DNA of 64,000 nucleotides from Polyodon spathula (lineage: Eukaryota; Chordata; Actinopteri; Acipenseriformes; Polyodontidae). Made by a program: the position numbers and the translations under genes. The stretch's first letter is position 1; each line of letters starts with the position of its first letter. The stretch lies in the NCBI RefSeq assembly GCF_017654505.1, contig NC_054552.1:32042097-32106096 (forward strand), written 5' to 3'. This document shows, one piece after another, positions 50,411-60,893 of this stretch. The notes under the pieces were generated by a model, which was given only the letters and a program-made list of their open reading frames with translations, ran no database searches and had not been told where the DNA came from.

Positions 50411-50934
50411 TAGCCCCTTTCACATTGGCACTCCTACCCGGTTCCGGACCCAGGTTCTGGCTACCTTGGTCACAATCCCATATTGTGTGAAACCACATAC
50501 CTGTGTCGTACCCAGGTTGACCCGGGTCCCAGCATCCCACCTCAGGATGTGGCACAAAATGCATGACAGCCCTTCATAAGCTGACAAAAGAACAAACAGC
50601 CAGGCCTGGTAAAGGTTTCACTTCTGCAAGGAACGTTTCTGTTTGTTCTGTTTAGCCATATGTTTGTTGATTGAGACACAGCATGAGCCAGATTGCAGCA
50701 GGGATGTAGAAACATTTGCTCTGATCAACATTTGGGCCGATGGTTCAATCCAGAGAAGCTTGGATGGAAGCGTCAGTAACAAGCTGCTTCCGGGGCATTG
50801 ATACAAGCATTGTGTACTTGTGTCTGTCACCCAGGTCAACCCTGCTGTATCAAAAGCAGTGTGAAATCACATAGCCGACCCGCATGACACCGGGTCCTGA
50901 CCCGGGTAGAGCATGCCAGTGTGAAAAGGGCTTA
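50411..50934. mobile_element. 524-bp MITE with CCCGGGTC-rich ends
   Basis: The left end reads TAGCCCCTTTCACATTGGCA, CTCCTACCCGG, and the complement of the right end reads TAAGCCCTTTTCACACTGGC, ATGCTCTACCCGGG: inverted repeats of about 35-40 bases with a few mismatches. ACCCGGGTC words recur near both ends. No transposase frame is present; the 113-codon minus-strand frame inside it has no transposase motif. The flanking bases do not show a clean target duplication, so I do not assign a superfamily (PIF/Harbinger-like or hAT-like are possible). Confidence 0.8.
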
Positions 50935-53900
50935 TGACCTCCCCTGAAATGTGTGCCTAGCTCCTACAAAAACATTATTATAATAATTTGTTCTAATATA
51001 GATTGCAACATTAAGCATTTATTAATACAGGTGTTTTAGTTCAATAATAGACAACCCACAATGTCTGCATTATCATAACATTATCATACAGTGTCTATGA
51101 CTAATTATATCCACTAACTACAGTATGTTTAGGATATCAAGATAATAGAAATATATCTTGCAACCCCTCAGCAATGATACTTGCAGACAGGGTTGTATTT
51201 CTTGAAGTAAATTAAGAAATGTTTCTTAACTGCACACCAGGCTTTCCTTGTAAAACCAATCTTTGGTCTTAATTAGTCCTTGAAAAACAGAGTTTCCTAA
51301 TATAAAAGTAGCCTGTGGCAGAGGACTATCAAACCACTGGGATCAGTTTTTTCTCCTTTTCTGTGTGCAACTGCATAAAAGTGTTGGAAAAACATACTGT
51401 ATATCAGAGAAGCCTTGAGTATATGGAATACTATTGGGTGTCTCAATCTTGCATCTCTGGGGCTTTTGTTTTTTAGAGGTTTTATTGGCAGTTGCTGGCA
51501 ACATTGTTCTCGCTGCTGTAACTTCAGCAGTGGAGCCACGAGCTGTGCAGTAAGAGCAGTCTCCCTCGTCTGTGTTGGTGCGTGTGTGTTCAGCACAGCA
51601 CTCTTATCTTCAGCCTGTCCTGACGCCATGCTTTTCCTGTTTAAAATCTTTACTGCTGATTTTTCTCTTCACTTGTGCCTCTCCAACAACGCAGCCCAGA
51701 TGGCTCCCCCTGCTCCTACTAAAGGTTTTTTTCAACAGAGATTAGATATTGTGACTGTCGACTGACGCAAATGGCTGCTGCATCGCCCCCTTGGACGCAC
51801 GCGAACAATTGGCAAAATATTTTCCATTGCTACTGTGCCCAGCTGGTAAAGAAAATAAATAGCCTGGGGAGGGGGGTACTGTGCAAGCAGAGCATTTACA
51901 TAATAAAAGGTTAAAGGTTAAAGATTAAAGGTCTTTTGCCAATAGCATGAAATAGGTTAAAGATTCAAATGTAGTTGTGTAATGCATGTTATATACAGTT
52001 AGATTAAAGCTTTAATGGAGTGTATATACTGGCATATGGCAAATTGGTTGAAGTTGAATTTTAATACATTACTAACTATAATTCTTGACTGTGTTTAATC
52101 ACGATAGCTACTTTCATCTTTACCTTGCTTTTCAATGCATTGTGCTATTCCATTACCAATGGCTCAATCTAAATCTGTAACCTTAACGGAACTTACAAGT
52201 AGCTTACAACTCTGTGGCTGCTCATGAGTCTGGACAGTCTCGGCGCAGTTAACCATCACCTCATGCAACATTTAGCAGCGACAGTAAGACCAAAACCCTT
52301 TGACCAATAGCAATAAAACAAATATCGTATGAGCCCCTTGTGATTGAACAAAGTTTGGACAGTGACAGCCTCAGTTGGGTCAGACAGGACTTCAGGTTGT
52401 TTTGAACTTGACCCTGGTGTGGGGAATGACTCAAAACCAAAGAGCTGGAACAGGATAGAGTTCACAACATCAGCGAGAGACACTCCATATATTAAATATA
52501 TTTTTCCAAACTGATAGACTGCATGAGAACAAAAAAAAATAGAACACTTTTTCCCCACTCTGACATAAATTGAATTTTAATCAGAGACGAAATAATCTGG
52601 CAGCGGGGCTGAGCACAAACACAAGAAGAAAGACATATCACTGTGGGAATGAGACTGACTGGGGTCCCCAGCAGTGCAGATGTCCGCTTCGCGCTTGACG
52701 TTCATCTCAGACTTTCGGACACAATGGAGCACAGCTGGAACTCTATAATGTCGAACAAGTGGAAATACACAAAACTGAAGAAGGTTTGTTTCAGTAATGG
52801 TACCTGCACTACACACTGTGCACAACACAGAGGGAAAACTTGTCAGACCTGCCTACACATATTATCTTGGGAAAATTGTGTAACCGTGCATAGTTAAACA
52901 ATAGCGATGGAAATGTGTGACCGCGGATAAGTGGCTCAATGTAATTTTTTGAGGTGGTTATCTCGTGAAAGCTCATTGTGTAATGCTGTCTACCAAGGGT
53001 GCAATTTGAGAAATTGTATAGAATACAAATCTGGAGTGAAACAGTACCAGAATGAGTCAATGAATCATCTCTCTGAAGTACAGACTGGGATTTCTTTACA
53101 CAATGCATGTAAATAAATGAATCCCCATAGACAGACAGAAGAGGCAGTCATATAGACGCACTATTATATAAAGCTTGTCAGAAGGCACAGAGGGACGCTT
53201 TCCTCAAACAAACTCACTCGTCAAGCACAGAGCATTTTAACTTTAAAAATAAAGGTGAACTCATTTGTTTTTGTTTTTTTGTAAGAAAAATCTAATCAGA
53301 AACAACCATCTATATAAACACTTAAAAGTGGCCTGACTGTCTGACTGCTCAGTATTTATTAATGTCGTTAATCTTTTTCCAAAATAAAGTCCCTGTTCTT
53401 CTGTCTTCCTTGACCGGGCTGCCTTCAGCCAATTCTGATGGCGCCATAGCTGAGCGTCTCTGCTGTAATCAGGAACACTGAGGGAACGCCATAGTATCAG
53501 AAAGGGTTTCTTTCCTTTTCCTTTGTTTTTGACAAATTTCCTTCCTACTTTTCTTAGATCTTCTCTCCCTGCTGATGTAAATCTAAACAGAGACTTATTT
53601 AGAAAGTAAACAAGTGAGCGAGTGTAGGCTCTGAAACCAGCCCTTGCGGAGACATGAGAACAAAAAAACTGGACTGGCTTTTGACTCTTTGCACTGACAA
53701 AGCAATAATATTTAATATAATGAATAGAGGACAGTCCATCCAGGAGCCCTGCCAAGTCTTTGACTGGAATGATGTGAGCTGTGCATGTTTACAGCGTTTC
53801 TCATAATATTGTCATACGTGGTTTTCCATTTGTTATTGTTGGGATCTCTGCGCTACAAAGCGCTATGATGATTATAGACATTATCATGCCTGGGTTAAAA

Positions 53901-53944
53901 AAAAAAAAAGTGGTGCCAGGCTTGGTAGCAGAATCATTCTCTTT

Positions 53945-53947
<3 letters not shown>
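50935..53947. other. Noncoding stretch with one long unassigned frame
   Basis: The longest non-repeat frame of the window (53261-53755, minus, 164 codons) lies here. It is basic and has no recognised domain. Small reiterated AGGTTAAAG words occur at 51907-51935. No mobile element was recognised. Confidence 0.4.

Positions 53948-54025
<78 letters not shown>
53948..54025. repeat. (AT)n microsatellite
   Basis: About 38 uninterrupted AT units. Confidence 0.97.
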
Positions 54026-54026
<1 letters not shown>

Positions 54027-56402
54027 CATTTTATTGCTGAAAAGGGTAAATGGTTCAGGAGCAGTAGGTCGTTTATAGCCAGTGTTTCACCTATATGGCC
54101 CCTGCCTTTCTAGCTATGTCCTGACTGTCATAATTCAGGAAACCAAAAACAGGAGTTGGGACTTGAAGCACTGTACGGTATTACATGTCAGGCCCACTGC
54201 CTCTGTCACAATCTGTGAAAATGGGTGCTGAATAAATGCTACCTTAGTATAATCTAAAAAGAGTTGCTGTATATCCTAAATACATTAAATATATGAGTTT
54301 ACTGTAGCACTAGGGTAGCTAATGCATATCATTGGTCCTTTATATCCTAAAGTTTCAGTCTGAAAGCCACGTATATGCCTCAGTCATGTGTCAGCGTAAA
54401 TATTGCACCAGCAACTAGTAAAAGCTATGGCTGTCTTTACTTCTTTACCATAATTAAGGCTCAGCCTGCCTAAATTCATTCTTGGCAGTTTTTCACATCC
54501 CTCAGATGGGAATGCCTTTGGTTGCATCAAACGCAGCCATACTGCATTGTTTCCAAAGGGAAGAGAGGCCCTGTAAAAAAAAAAGAAAAAGAAAAAAGAA
54601 AATAAAACAAGAACACATTTATTCTGTGATCTTTTTACATGAGTACTAACTCGTTTTAACAGCAAAACCTTTTAATATATATTAAAGGAAGTGGGATAGC
54701 GTTTTTGTTTGTTGCCCTGATGCACTGCCCTTGATTTACAGCAGCTCCCATATATGCTTCAAGCTCTCCTCTGCTTGGGGATCAGCGGTTTGTGCCTGAT
54801 TGTTTGAACAATACCAGTGGTGGGACCACTAATCTGAGGAACAAGAGAGGCGAGAACGTTAGCTTTTTGGTGTTTGTCCATTTGGGGTGTAAAAAACTAG
54901 TAATTTTAGTAATTTTTTACCTAGTTTTGGACTTCAGTGAGGAACAAATTACATCAGATATTAATAATGCAGGAGCCGTATAATTCCAAATTAAAAATGA
55001 AGACACATTTGGCAAATGTTGGATAGAAGTGGATTGGAAGGGGGGCAGATTTAATACAAAAGAGTCATTTTTAAAGAGATTTAAAACACAAGCTGATTAT
55101 TCTGATCACATCCAGACTTAGACAGCAGCAGTGGCAAAGACATGTCTCGGTAATGTGGAAAGATTAAATAGCACTTCTGGCTCACAGTTCACGGCTGTGA
55201 TCAGAATTACGACTGATTGACAGCAGCAAAACGCTGACTTCACAAGCAGCACTGGAGCAGCGAAAGTGTTTGTGGCAGGGTGAGGTCACAGGATTAGTTC
55301 ATATTTTGTTGTAATTCAGCAGGGATCGGGTTCGAATTCCCTGTCCCTGAATGACACTGGTCACCTACCCCCTCCATTCCAGCCATGTGAGAATGGAATG
55401 GAGGAAACTGGAGCCTTGATTGGCTAATCACTTAATCAAGTATGGACCAATCAACAGTTGGTGCTGTGCAGAGCACCACAGCATGAGCACTTTTTATTTG
55501 TGTTTGGTTTTGGATGTCTAATGTTGTTTAATTCATTAAACTGTTCATTCCAGGCACTTTTCACCATTGGAAACAGAAGGATATAAAAATGTAAACACAC
55601 ATGACTGCAGATACTCTTTTTTTTTTTTTTTTGTCTCACCTGTGTAGATTGTAATGAGAGCTGTTCTTGTGGTTTGTAGTGTACAGCTCTGGCCAAAAGC
55701 TTTGCATCACCCTATAATGCCACCAAAAACAAATTCACTGCCTGGTGTTATTTATTCTGTATTCACATGGAACAGACACTGCTCTCACAAACTGGCTTTT
55801 GAAATACATATAATAAAAATAAAAAAAATGTATAAAAGGTGAGAAATGACAGCAGTATGTAAAACTGGAATCCCATCTTGAGGATGTATTGAGGATTAAA
55901 AAAAAAAAACTCAAAAAACACACTTTTTTGCATTTCAGTCTCTTGCTTTATTTCTCCAGCCGAACCCCTTGATGGAACTACAGCATTATTACACTGCTCT
56001 CCACCTATTATTCTCTATATAGTGCACTCGTGCCGCAGATGAGCCTGCGTTTGCATTAATCTTATTTATTTCCACAGCCTGACGTTGTTATTCAATCTCT
56101 TTTAGGATGATCCATTTTTTATTGGCTTTACTGGTTGTAAAAACAGAGACAAACAAATTGATTGAATAGGTTGCATCCAGTTGAATTTTCTACAACAGGG
56201 ATTCTCATGCATTTAGATCCCCTTTTTAAAAACTATTTGCAATAGTGACCCCAGCTGGAAACTGAAGAGTGGCTGACCTCAAACTAAAAAAGATAAACCA
56301 TACTATAGTGAAAATAAAACTAGCTAAGGGCGACTAATGACGACAGATAAAGTGCGCTAATCATCTAAAAAGATAGATGTAATGCGCCCTTTAGACTAAC
56401 CT
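54026..56402. other. Noncoding stretch, no recognised gene
   Basis: A T-run lies at 55616-55632, and the single transposon end at 55684 is listed separately. Otherwise only short unrecognised frames. Confidence 0.4.
55684..55712 (+). mobile_element. Solo Tc1-like terminal inverted repeat
   Basis: CAGCTCTGGCCAAAAGCTTT followed by GCATCACCC, preceded by TA, matches the ends of the MITEs at 37782 and 41113. No partner end and no shared interior were found within the next 400 bases. It is probably one surviving end of a related element. Confidence 0.6.
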
Positions 56403-56403
56403 G

Positions 56404-56433
<30 letters not shown>
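56403..56433. repeat. (GAA)n microsatellite
   Basis: Ten GAA units in a pure purine run. Confidence 0.95.
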
Positions 56434-56434
<1 letters not shown>

Positions 56435-59284
56435 TGTTTCATGATCACTCCCTGCCTCTGAAGGTAAAACAAACACTGTGGCGCTGGAAAATCAGGATTG
56501 ATTGTTTATTTCCTGGAAATAGAGCCTCCGGTAATGGAGCCCTTCCATTAATTACTGACTTTTTACACGGAACAGTGCTGATAAATGAGGCGGCATGCTC
56601 GCAATATTTGTCACCAATGTAATTGTTATTTGTTGTGGGCCTGGGCAGCTCAAAAATGTAATTATAATAAAAAGTAGTGGTACAGATTTAACTTCATACA
56701 CTACAAAGATTGATGTTATTTAGATGGAACGATATTGAAGGAACAAATAAGTGAAAACAGACAAGCACAGACAAGTTATTCCATAAATCAATAGCAATTC
56801 CAAAAATAATATATACCACATAACTGCCACTGTTTTTCTCATGGCTATTCGATTGGAGAAAATGTCAGTTTTAACCATTGCAACTTGCTCCCCGTTTTTC
56901 ATAACAATTTAATGGTACAGCAATCCCATTTACCAACATTGGCTAGTGTTCTGACATTACGATAACTCCATATATCATGATTATGTACTTATGAAGCCAA
57001 TGACTAACAACTTTTTGTTCAAACTCAGTCAACCACAATGCTTTAAGCTTGCATTCAGAATGGGATGCAAACTTTCCTTTTAGTTTGCTTGCTGTTAGAT
57101 TTATTTTAGCTGGTTATGAATGGAAAATTGTAGGAGAGTTGCTACATCTCAGTCCTTGGGGATCATTTCCTAGCTGTTGATATCCAAATTGCTGCCTGCT
57201 CTCTGCTCTCTTTCTGTGCATGTGTCACTTCGAGGCAGGCCAGACTTGGGAGACGCACTGCTGCAGTGGAAAATGTGGCGAAGGGGCTTGAGTAAATCAT
57301 ACCTGAGAAGTGAAGGTTATTGGACTGAGATGACAGGGAGGAAGGAGGAGGGCTTCTCTGAGGAAAACATGGGCAACAAGGCTGCTCATATGAAAAGCAT
57401 AGAACAAGCCAACAAGCTTGCTTCACAACTCTTGTTAAAATCATAAAAGCAAAAACTATTTAAGTAAAAACTGCCCTGTTGGATATGTTGTGACCACTTG
57501 GGTATTGGAAGAAATGCTTACTGGTATATAAAATCACAGGCAAGGTTTACAGCATTAATGTAGACAACAAAAAGTTAATATTACAGCAAAGGGACATACA
57601 GTTTAACCAGCTCCTCAACCAATACCAGGTCTCCTGAGCCAGCCTGATGTTCACACAACCAAAGCAAACCAGCAGCTGTGACCAGTGCAGGTCATTGCTG
57701 GAATATCCCTTAGGCCTTGCTTTACCTTCAGCAGACAGTTTCGTTTTTTCCACGTTCTAAAACAGAATGATTTTGAAAAGCTCCCGTGTGCTATCTCAAT
57801 AAGGATATTGTACATCAACAGAAAAGTACAATGTAAACAGGCATGGAGACAGCAGGCCTCTCGGCAGGCACTAATTGAGCTAGTTCCCTGACTCCAGATT
57901 AGAACAGGAACAAACCCCAGGCATTTTAAGAGCCAAGTAAACTGCTGTTATCTCAAAAGGCCTCCATGGTGTCTCATTTGCAGGGGGCTCTGAGTCTAGT
58001 CTGTCCATAGCCAGGGATGTTTCAGTGGGAGTCTGCCGCCACCCTGGCAGAGTGGCCTGCCATATTTCTGTCAGAGCCATGAAGAAAAATGGTGCTGATG
58101 ACAAGTTATTCCTGTTAAAAAATGTCACAAGGCCCTTCAGTTTTTTTTTTTTTTTACTCGATAATGTTCAGGCTGAGGGGTGTGGGGTATGTGTGTGTGT
58201 AGGGGGGTATACTACACTGGGGGGCTGGGGTGGGGGGCACTACACTAACTCAGTTATTTTTGCCATTTTGTGGTTAAGAGCTGGGTCCCGTGGCGTCTCT
58301 CCCTGTGTGGAACGCTTCTGCTGATATGCTATCGGCCAGTTGCTTTAACGGGAGCCATCAGGAGTGCCCGTCTGGAGGCTGGCTCTCTTATCAGGCTTCA
58401 GCGCAAGATAAATGCGGAGTCCTAATGAACACACAGCCGCCTAGGAGCTTGGTATGCACTGGAAAAAAATTTGGGTGGGTGTAGTACAAATAAGGGAGGA
58501 ACTTTGCTGTCGAGGAGGCATGCTGTTTTTACCTCTATGCGAGACACTGCTATTGCTATTACTAGACTATATTGGAGCCCATATAATTCCCAGTTAAATA
58601 GAAAGCAACAAATTCATTTAAGCCATGCTTCCAGTGGATCATTATCAGAAAATATGCTTTCTGCATGATCAAATTCTTCAAAAGAATTAACAAGCAGTAC
58701 ATAGTGAAAACGACTTGCAGTTTAAACAACTTAGTGGGTGCCACAAATCGGTTTGTAACTAATTCCATATTATGCAACCGGAGGAAAAAAATGATATTGA
58801 TAAAGAACTGGTGCTATTAGTTTAAATCTATTTGCTGTGAGGATGCGATTAATGATTATGTCAAACTTTCCGTGTTTCGGATGTCATGTGCTGTCTACAT
58901 GATAAATTAGGGTTAGGGTTAAAGGTCATTATGAAACTGTCAGTACTTGCTCCTGATTGGCTGGTGCTGGTGTACCAGTATGCAATGATCCAGAATGCTT
59001 GAACCGTTGTACAACTCTTTACCCGATTAATTTGCCAAGCTTTCATTTGTCTGTACATCTGCTACCAAATGCTCAGCCTACACTGTGAAATAGCAATATG
59101 GTAAGAAGTAAAAGGCAACAACTTGTCTACCAATTGCAAATCCATTCTGCTATGCAAAGCACATGAGGAAATGGTATAGAAACTGGTCAGATTAAATAAT
59201 AATAAAATGAATCATAATTAAAAAGGAACAGATTAGAAATATCTGAACACTTGCACTGCTTGGTCACTTTGGGAATAAACTCAC
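56434..59284. other. Noncoding stretch, possible conserved and G-rich segments
   Basis: Bases 56490-56650 have a balanced, non-repetitive composition like a conserved noncoding element. A G-rich run at 58172-58238 could form a quadruplex. A minus-strand frame (57880-58128, 82 codons) has a plausible amino-acid mix but no recognised domain. The word TTAGGGTTAGGGTTA at 58907-58921 is too short to be called telomeric. Confidence 0.4.
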
Positions 59285-59455
59285 AAGGTCCTGGAAGACA
59301 TCTGGACGAATCCCAGGCTTTACAAGTCTCTCTAAGTGTCTTTTCACCCTGTCTGTCACCAACTGTTTTTGGCCACAGCTGTCAATCTTGGCCACCTTCC
59401 CTTGCAGTGTCTTCACAAATATGATCTCTCTACTTTCATATCGCAAGAGGATTTT
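59285..59455 (-). CDS. Candidate 57-codon internal exon, gene unknown
   Basis: Read on the minus strand, an acceptor-like ATGTTTTTCATTAAAG precedes the segment and GTGAGT follows it. The 171 bases are open in phase 0 at both ends and only in that frame. The product includes KILLRYESREIIFVKTLQ, GKVAKIDSCGQKQLVTDR and RPDVFQDL: a mixed, charged, soluble-looking peptide with no low complexity. The 27-nt candidate exon at 60867-60893 lies upstream on the same strand in a compatible phase. I do not recognise the family. A 15-base word inside it resembles the Tc1-like MITE end, so transposon origin of part of the sequence is not excluded. Confidence 0.4.
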
Positions 59456-60540
59456 CTTTAATGAAAAACATAAATTAAGTTAAGTGTGTTTTTGTAGGAC
59501 TCATGGCAACTGACGATTGTTCCTTCTGCGCTGGCGGGCTTGCGTTGGGTGTGGCCGCTATTAGATACAAAAGTGGCAGCAACTTGGAGTCCCACATGAA
59601 CCAAAAGCCACAAAACCTACAGCAGGACTCTCAAGGGTAATGAGTCCAGCTGCTCTAACCAGAACCCTCTTTATACATGTTTCCAACATCAAACCCAGCA
59701 TAAAAGAAAGAAACAAAAAAGCTCAACTTCATCTTAAACCCACTCAAGCAAAAAGGTTTACACGGTCATTCTTCATTATTTAGTTACTCATTTCACTGGC
59801 TTTAAAAGTCCCATTCTTGCTCTCTCACACAAATGGGTATGGATTGGTCTATATTTAATCGCTGTTAATATGATTAGGAAATGTCAGTGATGTTTTAGGA
59901 GTGCCCATACTACTTGCACAAACTGCTCCAACTCATCGCATTATTGCTGAAGACAAAGATAAATGTTTAAGTCATTCCATTGAGAAGGGCCTGGGCGATT
60001 GGGGCAGAAGTTCATTACAGCCACTATCCAGTCTCAGGCTGTTTCAATTACAGCTGCTGAAAAAAGCTTTAAGTTTTTCATCAAGCAGTTGAAGGATTGT
60101 TCATGTTTTCCACAAAGAGGTGCAATGCTATGGATACTTTAGTCCAGCATGGGGTGGTACAATAGCCTAGCAGTGTTAAATCATTAGTGTTTCTGTTGTA
60201 GTCCTTCTTTTTTCTTGAATGAGCCAGACCAGCTCTTGACGTACAGGCTCTGTAGCATTAACACTGGTTTACATTTTCAGTGTCCATGACGACAGCTCTT
60301 TTCATTTTGAATGTCTCCCACCACACCAGAGCCCTTGACATGCCCCTTATATCACTAAACATGATAACGACGGCCCAATCTGATATTAGGGAAAGGTCTT
60401 AACAAAGTGGCCAGGCAGTAAAATATTATTTTCTATGGAAGGTTATAATCAATTCATGATAAAATCACCTTACAGTTATGAACAGCATCATTCCAACTAT
60501 ATTTATATCTATAATTATATATATATTATATAAATATATG

Positions 60541-60612
60541 TAGTTACCATGGCATTAAAAGCCTATAAGTACCTCCACTGTCTGTTTTCAATACACTTGC
60601 CCGTACAGAAGT
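60541..60612 (+). mobile_element. Penelope-like 3' tail, truncated copy
   Basis: CATGGCATTAAAAGCC and TATAAGTACCTCCACTG, followed by TGTTTTCAATACACTTGCCC, match the copy at 45031-45152. The match fades into the AT tract that follows. Confidence 0.7.
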
Positions 60613-60617
60613 CTTTC

Positions 60618-60619
<2 letters not shown>

Positions 60620-60689
<70 letters not shown>

Positions 60690-60695
60690 TATATA
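60620..60695. repeat. (AT)n microsatellite with an AC end
   Basis: About 30 AT units followed by ACACACAC and ATATATA. Confidence 0.97.
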
Positions 60696-60866
60696 ATTAA
60701 TCATTTCTGCCTTTTAAAGAGTTTTACATTTTAAAAATGCAGGTTATTCCAAAGTTAACAAGTCGACGAAAAAAAAAAAAAAAAGAAAAAAAAATGTTCT
60801 AGCGAATGTTAAGAAAAACAAGCAGCAGAGTTCTGAAAATACCACATGAAGCCCACTGTCACTTAC

Positions 60867-60893
60867 ACAGGATCTGGCGATTGCTTTCGGTAG
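60867..60893 (-). CDS. Candidate 27-nt microexon, gene unknown
   Basis: On the minus strand the acceptor CTTTCTTTTTTTATAG and the donor GTAAGTG are both close to consensus, enclosing exactly 27 bases. In phase 0 it reads LPKAIARSC and would join in frame to the candidate exon at 59285-59455 across an intron of 1411 bases. Other frames are also open, as expected for so short a piece. The call rests on the splice signals only. Confidence 0.25.

Noticed and set aside
50223..50579. Open frames on both strands inside or beside the 524-bp MITE
   Set aside because: They read through the terminal repeats and contain no transposase motif.
55635..55690. Minus-strand donor-like ACACAG followed by GTGAGA
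   Set aside because: No convincing acceptor upstream, and the segment runs into a transposon end.
57880..58128. 82-codon minus-strand frame with protein-like composition
   Set aside because: No splice donor, weak start context and no recognised motif; mentioned only in the stretch description.
58907..58921. Telomere-like TTAGGGTTAGGGTTA
   Set aside because: Only two full units; expected by chance at this length and not flanked by degenerate telomere repeats.
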